A stretch of 13,391 bases of DNA, taken from contig JAFQCI010000089.1 of assembly GCA_017416505.1 (NCBI GenBank), positions 1-13,391 of the forward strand. The letters run 5' to 3'. Numbering within the stretch: position 1 is the first letter of the stretch; each line of letters opens with the position of its first letter. Positions 1 to 9,146 of this stretch are shown here, in pieces. A program made the position numbers and the translations under genes. Below the pieces are notes generated by a model. It was not told where the DNA came from. It saw only the letters and a list, made by a program, of their open reading frames with translations, and ran no database searches. Origin of the DNA: Lachnospiraceae bacterium. Lineage in GTDB: Bacteria > Bacillota_A > Clostridia > Lachnospirales > Lachnospiraceae.

Positions 1-768
1 AAAGCATTTCTTCGCTCATATCAGCGGTATCATCGCTAAATTCCATATGAGCAATACATTTCTTTAAGTCACCACCATAAAACAGATGAATGATATTTGT
101 GTATTTCTTTTCGTTTTTCTTGGCATAGGTCTTTGCCAATTCACTTTTACCCATACCTGCAGTTCCGGTAATAAATACCGGATTATGCTCCTGTAATGCC
201 TTAGTAATAGCTTTAAGTTCTTCTTTTCTGCCTATAAAATAGCGGTTGGCAGAAGGAAGTCTGTTACTTAGCAGAATATCTGACAGGTCAGGAGATAGCA
301 GAGTATGCTTGCTGTCATGGTCGTTTAAAATGGCATAGCGGATAAGGGCAGTGATAAGCTCTGAGTCATCGGTTATCCCTGCAAATTCATCGGCTTTTTC
401 GGTACCGATTACATCCACACTGTCTGCAACCAATTCCAAAAGCAATTCCCTTGTGGCAGGCACATTAATAAGGTTGGGAATGATATCATCCTGAATGTTA
501 TTTTGAATACCGTCAAATCCGGCATTGTCATAAAAGGACAATATTTCTTTTGGGATGGGACGATCACCGGTACACCATCTGCTGTAGGTAACATTTTTCT
601 CAAAGTCATCCTTTTCAAATAAATCATGTTGCACAGGCAATCATAGAAGATATCTTCAACCATGCGGTACTGTGCATAGGTTTTCTTTTTATTTTCCAAT
701 AACACTCCAATTACGTTGGAGAAGGTAATCCGGCTTGTGATTTCACCTTTGCAAGCAAGTGAAATCAC
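1..768 (-). pseudogene. P-loop NTPase (STAND/NB-ARC-like) gene, 5' part, frameshifted, runs off the left edge
   Basis: Read leftwards on the minus strand. The frame beginning at the GTG at 768 gives about 40 residues of plausible protein (TFSNVIGVLLENKKKTYAQY, then MVEDIFYDCLC) and loses sense near 620-645. From about 643 to base 1 a different frame is open without a stop: it starts HDLFEKDDFEKNV, continues through a helical region, reads NRYFIGRKEELKAITKAL and then the Walker A motif GTAGMGKSELAKTYAK (about 134-169). Joining the two halves needs one extra base near 640, so this is a frameshift mutation or a sequence error. A P-loop following a short N-terminal region is typical of signal-transduction ATPases with C-terminal repeats, but those parts lie outside the window. 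An ATP-binding role is visible; the biological job is not. The start is uncertain: the GTG sits at the predicted transcription start and has no Shine-Dalgarno site, so a downstream start is possible. Confidence 0.65.
737..768. repeat. Perfect 10-bp inverted repeat at the NTPase promoter/start
   Basis: GTGATTTCAC (737-746) and GTGAAATCAC (759-768) are exact reverse complements with a 12-base spacer that is itself partly symmetric (TTGC..GCAA). Its place immediately downstream of the -10 box suits either an operator for a dimeric repressor or a hairpin at the 5' end of the transcript. It is not followed by a T-tract, so it is not a terminator. Confidence 0.6.
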
Positions 769-775
769 TATCGCA

Positions 776-784
776 ATTATAACA
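776..784 (-). promoter_or_regulatory. Extended -10 promoter for the NTPase gene
   Basis: The minus strand reads TGTTATAAT, a perfect extended -10 element (TG-N-TATAAT). No good -35 lies 17 bases upstream, as is usual for extended -10 promoters. The expected transcription start is about 768-770, at the outer edge of the inverted repeat 737-768 and on top of the GTG that opens the reading frame. Confidence 0.5.
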
Positions 785-837
785 CATCACAAACAAATGT
801 TCTATACGAACTTTATTGAATTTGAACCTTGAAAAAC

Positions 838-1160
838 AATCCGGAAACGGATTCATGAGCTGTATTCTATGTTAACAGAACTTGCGAAGAGGCTTGAGCA
901 ATCAAGCGGAGCGAGGAAGACACTTCCGTCAAGGGTGGGAAAGGAACTCGAGCAGGAGTAGCCCACAGGCAATAAGCTAAAGGTCAGTTGTAACGCTGAC
1001 GGCATAGGATACGAATGGAAGCAAAAACGGTCTAACAACTTTTGTCAGGAATTTTCTTGAATAAGCCAATTTCTTATGGAAAGAAGGTGATAACGCAGAA
1101 AATGGTTCTGTTCAGGATAAGGTTCATAATAGCCTTCTTTTATTCTTGTGAGAACCAGAA
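838..1160 (+). ncRNA. Highly structured RNA-like segment, possibly a group II intron relic
   Basis: No convincing protein is encoded here, but the plus strand is a chain of exact hairpins. AATCCG-GAAA-CGGATT lies at 838-853. GCTTGA-GCAA-TCAAGC lies at 892-907. GGAAG-ACA-CTTCC lies at 915-927. A two-part stem joins GTGGG (935-939) to CCCAC (962-966) and encloses ACTC/GAGT (946-949 with 956-959). GTCAG/CTGAC pairs 983-987 with 996-1000. AAAGAAGG (1080-1087) can pair with CCTTCTTT further down. The first two loops are GNRA tetraloops (GAAA, GCAA), and they have that form only on the plus strand, which sets the orientation. GNRA loops in a closely packed multi-hairpin layout are typical of group II intron domains and other large ribozymes. 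I see no intron-encoded reverse transcriptase and no domain V, so it would be a fragment. The class is inference; the pairing is directly visible. Confidence 0.4.
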
Positions 1161-1163
1161 AAT

Positions 1164-1427
1164 ATGAGAACATATATTACGGAAAATGAAATTGCGTTGG
1201 ATGAAAGACAGAAGGCTAAACTGTTAGAAACTGTTGAGAAACTTGAAGTTGATAATGAATACAGAGCTAGAAAGAAATTCTTTGATTTATTTTTCTCTCG
1301 AATTCTGAGTGAAGAAAATGGATTTAAAGGCTTTGATTATGAAAAATTATGTGCGATGGTTTTATTTTTTGCACATAAAAATGTTGAGTTATTAAAAACA
1401 AAACTGATGAAACTTTTGCATAATTAA
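1164..1427 (+). pseudogene. Fragment of a SocA/Panacea-type (DUF4065) antitoxin-like protein
   Basis: An 87-residue open frame starts MRTYITENEIALDERQKAKL and ends FFAHKNVELLKTKLMKLLHN. The end resembles the beginning of the Panacea/SocA domain (DUF4065), where a helix of the type LKTKLMKLLHYAD leads into the rest of the fold; here the frame stops right after LLH. Full proteins of this kind usually carry an N-terminal zinc-finger and/or helix-turn-helix region and continue for over 100 residues past this motif. The fragment would therefore be truncated at both ends. An in-frame stop lies four codons upstream of the ATG and the Shine-Dalgarno match (GTGAGAA) is weak. Family membership is by recollection of the motif, without a search. 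It may be expressed as a small protein, but a decayed remnant is more likely given the surroundings. Confidence 0.45.
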
Positions 1428-1491
1428 CTTGCTATTCCTTCCATACAGAGTGATATATGTACATACCAAAATGGAAGGAGGTCATGTACAT

Positions 1492-1672
1492 ATGGAGATT
1501 AAGTACGGAGTAACTGGTAAAGAAAGTTACAATAAATGTTAGTGAAAAGAATTTCTATTCATTTACTACAAAGTACTGTAGCCATCATAGACCTCTGGAG
1601 TTTCCGATTTATGATCTTATCGTGAAGAAGAGGTACCGGATTGCGGATGCATTTAGGGGTGATAAGAAGTAA
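1492..1672 (+). pseudogene. Two-frame gene remnant with a strong ribosome-binding site
   Basis: ATGGAAGGAGGTCATGTACA places an excellent Shine-Dalgarno (AAGGAGG) before the ATG at 1492, which reads MEIKYGVTGKESYNKC and stops at 1542. MEIKY-VTGKE- looks like the start of a small protein family common in Clostridia (often called virulence-related). From about 1514 the next frame reads VKKVTINVSEKNFYSFTTKY, then CSHHRPLEFPIYDLIVKK and RYRIADAFRGDKK, and stops at 1672. The segment NFYSFTTKYCSHH..P..PIYD resembles a motif I associate with another conserved accessory protein. That frame has no start codon of its own. The simplest reading is pieces of at least two genes joined by deletions and no longer functional. 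Family assignments are from memory and uncertain. Confidence 0.4.
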
Positions 1673-1775
1673 ACTAGAGTTGTAAAATATGCATAAAACA
1701 AAATGCGTTTTTGGCTTGATACTAGATGCCAAATTGTGCAATCTGTAGAATGTAAAAAGCATATATAAAAAAATA

Positions 1776-1804
1776 TTGACTATTATGACATGGTACGGTA
1801 AATT
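1776..1804 (+). promoter_or_regulatory. Sigma-A-type promoter of the PTS operon
   Basis: TTGACT (1776-1781), a 17-base spacer and TAAATT (1799-1804) form a good vegetative promoter. Transcription would start near 1811, about 30 bases before the RAT site and 165 bases before the first gene. The 100 bases between the stop at 1672 and this promoter show no gene. Confidence 0.65.
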
Positions 1805-1840
1805 AATCTCACAGAAACAAAATATGTTAGGGAAATTTAT

Positions 1841-1872
1841 TGGGGTGTTACCATTAGGGCATGACCAACTTT
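1841..1872 (+). promoter_or_regulatory. Ribonucleic antiterminator (RAT) site for the GlcT/LicT-type protein
   Basis: GGTGTTACC-ATTA-GGGCATGACC can fold into the two-stem RAT shape: GGT pairs with ACC at the base, a small asymmetric internal loop follows, then ACC/GG(G) is closed by ATTA. The GTGTTAC...GGCATGA pattern is, as I recall, close to the RAT recognised by GlcT upstream of ptsG in Bacillus and Staphylococcus. Its 3' half (GACCAAC) is also the first part of the terminator stem, so only one of the two structures can form. The antiterminator encoded immediately downstream is the obvious ligand. Confidence 0.75.
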
Positions 1873-1928
1873 TTACACAATTATAAGTTCTATAATTGAA
1901 TTTATAGTGTATAAAAGTTGGTTTTTTT
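1864..1928 (+). terminator. Intrinsic terminator overlapping the RAT (leader attenuator)
   Basis: ACCAACTTTT-TACAC pairs with GTGTA-TAAAAGTTGGT with a single bulged base. The tip contains a further perfect hairpin, AATTATA-AGTTC-TATAATT (1879-1897). A run of seven T follows the stem. It lies in the untranslated leader, 50 bases before the antiterminator gene, so unbound transcripts should stop before any coding sequence. Confidence 0.85.
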
Positions 1929-1977
1929 GCATCTTAGGAGAACGGTGACATAACTCCGTAAAAGAAAGGAGGAAATC

Positions 1978-4957
<2,980 letters not shown>

Positions 4958-4988
4958 TTAAAATAGAAAATGAAAGGAAGATAAGATT

Positions 4989-5246
4989 ATGGTAAAATTT
5001 GAGTACACAATTAAGGATGAGTTAGGAATTCATGCAAGACCAGCAGGAATGCTTGCTAAGGCAGCGAAGGCACTTGATAGTGAGATTACCATTACTAAGG
5101 ATGGTAATAGTGTAGGAGCAACAAAGCTGATGGCGCTTATGGGATTAGCTGTAAAATGTGGAGAAACCATCACCGTAACGATAGAAGGTGGCGATGAAAA
5201 CGCATCAGAAGCAGCAATGAGAACATTTCTTGAAGAGAATTTATAG
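4989..5246 (+). CDS. ptsH: Phosphocarrier protein HPr, lacking regulatory Ser46
   Basis: HPr passes the phosphate from Enzyme I to the EIIA domain. The 85 residues are normal length. The active His15 lies in GIHARPAG, in perfect register with Bacillus HPr. Aligned without gaps, position 46 is Lys (GATKLMALMGL) where Bacillus has Ser in NLKSIMGVM. HPr kinase would therefore have no usual target, and this copy should not form the Ser-phosphorylated co-repressor of CcpA. A good AAAGGAAG Shine-Dalgarno precedes the ATG. It lies 31 bases after ptsG and 19 bases before ptsI, with no promoter or terminator visible between, so it is co-transcribed. Thr45 is adjacent and could conceivably be modified instead. 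Confidence 0.93.
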   Translation: MVKFEYTIKDELGIHARPAGMLAKAAKALDSEITITKDGNSVGATKLMALMGLAVKCGETITVTIEGGDENASEAAMRTFLEENL

Positions 5247-5265
5247 GTAAGAAAGTGGTGTGAAG

Positions 5266-6903
5266 ATGGTAAAGTATCAGGGAAAAGGCGTATATGGTGC
5301 AATTGCAATAGGAAAAGCATTGAAATGGAAGCGCGAGGATGTTCAGGTAAAGCGCGAGAAAATTGAAGATGTAGCACAAGAGCTGGAACGTCTCAGAAAT
5401 GCAATCAATAAGGCAATGGAGCAGTTAGAGAGTATTTATGAAAAGGCATTGGAAGAAGTAGGCGAAGCCAATGCACAGATTTTCGAAATACATAGAATGA
5501 TGCTAGAGGATGATGACTATAACGATGCCATTGTAGAAATGATACAGGGACAGAATGTAAACGCAGAATATGCAGTTGCGGTTACAGCAGATAACTTTGC
5601 AGAGATGTTTTCCGCAATCGATGACAGCTATATGCAGGCTAGAGCGGCCGATGTACGTGACATATCCAACAGACTGATATTATGCCTAAAGGAAACAGGA
5701 GAAAGTAGTTTAATTGCAGATGAAAAAGTAATTATCTGTGCAGATGATTTAGCACCTAGTGAAACAGTAACCTTAGAAAAAGATAAGGTGCTGGCATTTG
5801 TTACCGCGTATGGTTCCAGTAATTCTCATACCGCTATTCTTGCAAGAAATATGAATATTCCGGCAATCATTGGCGTTGGCGAGGAATTTCTAAATGCGAT
5901 TGAAGATGGAGAATTAGCGATAGCAAATGGCTTCACTGGTGAATTCATCCTTCATCCTAACGAGGAATTATTAGAAGAGGCAAAAGCGAAACAAAGAGAA
6001 GAAGAAGAGAAAAAGGAACTGTTAGAGAAGTTAAAGGGAAAAGATAATGTCACACTGGATGGAACAAAGATAAATATCTATGCAAACATTGGTAGTGTGG
6101 AAGACGTTGGCGCAGTATTGGTAAATGATGCAGGCGGAATCGGACTGTTTCGAAGTGAATTCTTATACCTTGGAAGAGAAGATTATCCATCTGAAGAGGA
6201 GCAGTTCAAAGCATATAAGCGTGTGTTGGAAAGCATGGCATCCAAGAAAGTGATTATCAGAACTTTAGATATCGGAGCAGATAAACAGGCTGATTATTTT
6301 AATCTGGATAAAGAAGAGAATCCGGCACTTGGACTCAGAGCAATCCGTCTTTGCCTGACAAGACCTGACATGTTTAAAACACAGCTTAGGGCACTTTATA
6401 GAGCTTCTGTACATGGAAAGCTCGGCATTATGTTCCCTATGATTACAAGCACAGAGGAATTGGAACAAATCTTTGCTCTTTGTGAAGAGGTAAAAGCAGA
6501 GATTACAGCGGATGGATTAAAATATTCTGATACAATAGAGCTTGGAATTATGATTGAAACACCTGCAGCAGCAGTAATTAGTGATCAGCTTGCACCGATG
6601 GTTGATTTCTTCAGTGTTGGTACTAATGACCTCACACAGTATACCTTAGCTTGTGACAGACAAAATCCAAAAGTGGATCCATTCTGTGATATTCATCACG
6701 AAGCAATCTTGCGTTTGATAGAAATGGCAGCGCAGAATGCACACAAAAATGGTGCATGGATAGGTATTTGCGGAGAGTTAGCTGCTGATACCAGACTTAC
6801 AGAAAGATTCCTTCGCATGGGAATTGATGAATTATCGGTATCACCATCTTTTGTATTAAAGGTAAGAGATGTCGTGCGAAAACTGGACTTACATAACGCA
6901 TAA
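5266..6903 (+). CDS. ptsI: Phosphoenolpyruvate-protein phosphotransferase (Enzyme I)
   Basis: First enzyme of the PTS: it takes phosphate from phosphoenolpyruvate and gives it to HPr. The 545 residues are close to the usual 570. The N-terminal HPr-binding and phosphohistidine region carries His188 in GSSNSHTAILAR. A charged linker (EEAKAKQREEEEKK) leads to the PEP-binding barrel with GIGLFRSEFLYL, DIGADKQ, GLRAIR, GIMIETPAAA, SVGTNDLTQYTLACDR and the catalytic cysteine 502 in IGICGELAAD. All catalytic motifs are intact. A GTG at 5260 could add two residues; the ATG at 5266 fits the family start better. It is the last gene of the operon and ends at the strong terminator at 6914. Confidence 0.94.
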   Translation: MVKYQGKGVYGAIAIGKALKWKREDVQVKREKIEDVAQELERLRNAINKAMEQLESIYEKALEEVGEANAQIFEIHRMMLEDDDYNDAIVEMIQGQNVNAEYAVAVTADNFAEMFSAIDDSYMQARAADVRDISNRLILCLKETGESSLIADEKVIICADDLAPSETVTLEKDKVLAFVTAYGSSNSHTAILARNMNIPAIIGVGEEFLNAIEDGELAIANGFTGEFILHPNEELLEEAKAKQREEEEKKELLEKLKGKDNVTLDGTKINIYANIGSVEDVGAVLVNDAGGIGLFRSEFLYLGREDYPSEEEQFKAYKRVLESMASKKVIIRTLDIGADKQADYFNLDKEENPALGLRAIRLCLTRPDMFKTQLRALYRASVHGKLGIMFPMITSTEELEQIFALCEEVKAEITADGLKYSDTIELGIMIETPAAAVISDQLAPMVDFFSVGTNDLTQYTLACDRQNPKVDPFCDIHHEAILRLIEMAAQNAHKNGAWIGICGELAADTRLTERFLRMGIDELSVSPSFVLKVRDVVRKLDLHNA

Positions 6904-6913
6904 AAGAAAAAAG

Positions 6914-6952
6914 GTTAAAGAAAATCGAGGTTTTCTTTAACTTTTTTCTTTT
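6914..6952. terminator. Bidirectional terminator between ptsI and the histidine kinase gene
   Basis: GTTAAAGAAAA (6914-6924) and TTTTCTTTAAC (6931-6941) pair perfectly around a 6-base loop. T-rich sequence follows on the plus strand (TTTTTTCTTTT) and the minus strand likewise runs into CCTTTTTTCTTTT. It can stop both convergent operons. The stop codon of the kinase gene (6937-6939) lies inside the stem. Confidence 0.85.
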
Positions 6953-8241
6953 AAAGTTATGATTGTATGAAAAGTACCTGAAGGATTATCATAATACATT
7001 TCTAAATTTCCATGATATTGTTTAACAATTTTTTGAATACTTTTGATTCCGAATCCATGTCTGCCGTTGCCTTTTTTATAAGAAATAGGAGTACCGTTTT
7101 GGTCATATACAGGGGTATTTCGGCAAGAATTTATAACTATGATAATGATAAAAGATGAATTTTCCTTTTTTTGCACGGTAAGCTCAATAAATGAATCAGG
7201 GATATTTTGGGCTGATCCTACAGCATTATCCATTAAGTTGCAGAATAATGAGGTTAAATCATAAGGAGAAATATTTTGAACAGTGCCACTTCTGATGTCT
7301 GTATGAAAAACAATATGTTTGTCATTGCATTGGCGTTGATAACGGCAAAGAATGGCATTGAGCATTTCGTGATCGCATATTTTAGCAGTTTCTTTGAGGT
7401 CTGATGATTCCATAAGTTGTTGGATATAAGAATCTATTTGTTCAGATGCTTTTTTTTCATTCAGTAATTTTATGGAATGAAGATGTTTCTTAATATCATG
7501 TATTAATATGCTCTGGTTTTCATTTTGTGCAAGCAACATTTCATAGTATTCAACAGAATCGGATTCCTTTTGGAGCAACAACTGCATGTCTATAAATTCC
7601 TGTGCTTTTTTTTGATTGTATTGGTTGATTCCAAATATGAGTAAATTCATCATAAGCAGAAACATAGCACAAATCGTTACCATAAAGTCAATAGGTGCGG
7701 CAAATGAAGAAGTTTCGCCTATAGCAAGGAAAGTAAACATAATAAAAATAGATGAGACAGGAATTAGCATTAAAAGAAGTTCTGAGTGATTGCAGTGTTG
7801 TCGATATTCTTGCTTGTCCTTAAATATATGAATCAGTATATAAATAATTGCAAAAAAGAAAATTTTACTAAAAATCGTAAAAAAAACAAATCCTACACTA
7901 GCTTCTATAAGGAAATGTGGAAAAAATCTCGACATAATGCCGAAAACAGCAAGCTCCGATATTCCCATAATTGCGGTTAGTATAGCAGAATGGAAAATGG
8001 ATAAGAACCATTTGAGGTTAAAAAATGTATAGACGAAAACTGTGTTAATCACAAAAAAACATACAATATTAATTCCTATTTGTTCAAGAAAGGAAATGAA
8101 AAATAGGAATGCATAAAAAGCACTTAATACGGCTAATCTTATTCTATTATTATGTGAAGGAGTAAAGAGACTGTCTGTGTATTGCCACAAAATAACAGCC
8201 TCTGTAAAAAAACTAAAAAAAAGTAAAACAATATGTCCCAT
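6937..8241 (-). CDS. Membrane sensor histidine kinase, AgrC/VirS-like (GHKL type)
   Basis: The partner kinase of the LytTR regulator encoded just upstream on the same strand (5-base gap). The first about 205 of 434 residues are hydrophobic, with five to seven membrane segments (for example 1-19, 35-52, 56-78, 84-104, 112-139, 157-174, 186-205) and no recognisable extracellular sensor domain, the plan of peptide-sensing AgrC-type kinases. A helical linker (210-245) leads to phospho-accepting His248 in LIHDIKKHLHSI. The ATPase part has the N box NLMDNAVGSA (335-344) and a G box GNGRHGFGIKSI (391-402). This is the HPK10 pattern, seen in kinases for cyclic or linear peptide signals, bacteriocin induction and similar tasks. 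No agrD- or agrB-like gene is visible nearby. The ligand is unknown. Confidence 0.85.
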   Translation of the reverse strand: MGHIVLLFFSFFTEAVILWQYTDSLFTPSHNNRIRLAVLSAFYAFLFFISFLEQIGINIVCFFVINTVFVYTFFNLKWFLSIFHSAILTAIMGISELAVFGIMSRFFPHFLIEASVGFVFFTIFSKIFFFAIIYILIHIFKDKQEYRQHCNHSELLLMLIPVSSIFIMFTFLAIGETSSFAAPIDFMVTICAMFLLMMNLLIFGINQYNQKKAQEFIDMQLLLQKESDSVEYYEMLLAQNENQSILIHDIKKHLHSIKLLNEKKASEQIDSYIQQLMESSDLKETAKICDHEMLNAILCRYQRQCNDKHIVFHTDIRSGTVQNISPYDLTSLFCNLMDNAVGSAQNIPDSFIELTVQKKENSSFIIIIVINSCRNTPVYDQNGTPISYKKGNGRHGFGIKSIQKIVKQYHGNLEMYYDNPSGTFHTIITLKEKS

Positions 8242-8246
8242 TTATG

Positions 8247-8954
8247 TTACCTCATACTTTCCAGATACATTAAATACGCATTTTTAAAGGAACTATATTT
8301 TCTACGTGTTAGGTAGGCGGTAATTTGTTGGTCTGATAAATGTATGGTGGTATGATCAAAGTCTACAATATGCTCAAAGTTGATAATAAAGCTTCGATGT
8401 GTTTGAAAAAAGCTGTTTTTAGGAAGTTGTTCTAACCAGTAATTCATATTATGAATGGAGTTAAAATCCTGTCGGGTAGTATGTACAATTACTTTTCGTC
8501 CTTGAGCTTCTATAGCAATAATCTGTGAAGCTGGAAATGAATACACCCCTTGTTTCGTTTCGATAGGAATTTTAGTAGAAAAGGAAGTGTAATACGTTAA
8601 GGCATCTTTCATATTTCGGAAGAAACGTTGTTTGTCCAAAGGTTTGGAAAGATAACGAAATACACGAAAACGCATTGCTTCGTCTAAATATTCCGAAAAA
8701 GAAGTAACAATAAAGATAATGACGTTTTTGTTTATTTTTTTTAATTCATTCCCTACATAAATTCCATTCATACCAGGCATTTCAATATCAAGAAAAACAA
8801 TATCCTTTTCGCCTTTGTCTGCTAAAAGAGATTCACCATTAGTGAATGAGACTAACTGGGGACATTTTAAATGGATTGATTCAAAGTAGGATTTAATATA
8901 TTTTTGCAGTTGCTCAATTATCAGAAGATCATCATCACAAATTATAATACGCAT
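8247..8954 (-). CDS. LytTR-family response regulator (AgrA-like)
   Basis: Receiver domain at residues 1-120: acidic pocket DDD at 7-9, phospho-accepting Asp56 (VFLDIEMPGMNG), Thr84 and Lys104 (YLSKPLDK). A LytTR DNA-binding domain follows at about 128-231 (IIAIEAQGRKVIVHT; FFQTHRSFIINFEHI). The 235 residues are the normal length. These proteins bind pairs of short direct repeats and activate promoters for bacteriocins, virulence factors or transporters. First gene of the two-gene operon. Its start, ATG at 8954, lacks a clear Shine-Dalgarno site (only AGAAAG about 17 bases upstream), suggesting weak translation. It is divergent from the secreted-protein operon at 9415, the likely target. Confidence 0.9.
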   Translation of the reverse strand: MRIIICDDDLLIIEQLQKYIKSYFESIHLKCPQLVSFTNGESLLADKGEKDIVFLDIEMPGMNGIYVGNELKKINKNVIIFIVTSFSEYLDEAMRFRVFRYLSKPLDKQRFFRNMKDALTYYTSFSTKIPIETKQGVYSFPASQIIAIEAQGRKVIVHTTRQDFNSIHNMNYWLEQLPKNSFFQTHRSFIINFEHIVDFDHTTIHLSDQQITAYLTRRKYSSFKNAYLMYLESMR

Positions 8955-9004
8955 TTTTTAACCGAACTTTCTATAAGAGTTAACATAAATATTCATTACA
9001 ATGC

Positions 9005-9013
9005 ATTATATCA
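9005..9013 (-). promoter_or_regulatory. Extended -10 promoter of the two-component operon
   Basis: The minus strand reads TGATATAAT (TG-N-TATAAT) with no clear -35 at 17 bases. Transcription would start near 8998, giving a leader of about 44 bases before the ATG at 8954. The leader contains GTTAAC...GTTAA, a possible but unproven binding site. Confidence 0.5.
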
Positions 9014-9071
9014 TATAGAAAATTCAAAAGGGAAAAAAGGCATGAAAAGACTAATTAATTATAAATTTGGT

Positions 9072-9146
9072 TTATTGCATATCTTTATTTCTTTTTACAA
9101 GTAACTCAATAAAGTCTCTGGCAAGTTCTATATCGGCTTGGGTACA
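9072..9146 (-). pseudogene. C-terminal relic of an unidentified helical protein
   Basis: The minus strand encodes TQADIELARDFIELLVKRNK then DMQ and a stop at 9072-9074. The amphipathic helix looks like the end of a real protein (such tails occur in small helix-turn-helix regulators), but an in-frame stop lies just upstream of the fragment and no start or remaining domain is seen. A gene may have been deleted here, or the resemblance may be chance. Confidence 0.25.

Noticed and set aside
853..1038. Minus-strand open frame of 61 codons
   Set aside because: It lies opposite the structured RNA segment, has low-complexity Ser/Phe/Cys-rich composition and no ribosome-binding site.
1688..1717. Possible small terminator GCAT..ATGC followed by GTTTTT
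   Set aside because: The stem is only four base pairs, mostly A/T, and no intact gene precedes it.
1559..1762. Minus-strand open frame of 67 codons before the PTS promoter
   Set aside because: It overlaps the better-supported plus-strand remnant, shows no motif and has no convincing start signals.
1673..1977. A cre site (CcpA box) expected near the PTS promoter
   Set aside because: I read both strands and found no match close to the usual TGNAANCGNTNNCA pattern; control appears to be by antitermination.
7786..7980. Plus-strand open frame inside the histidine kinase gene
   Set aside because: A shadow of the membrane-encoding region of an intact minus-strand gene; Lys/Asn/Ser-rich with no ribosome-binding site.
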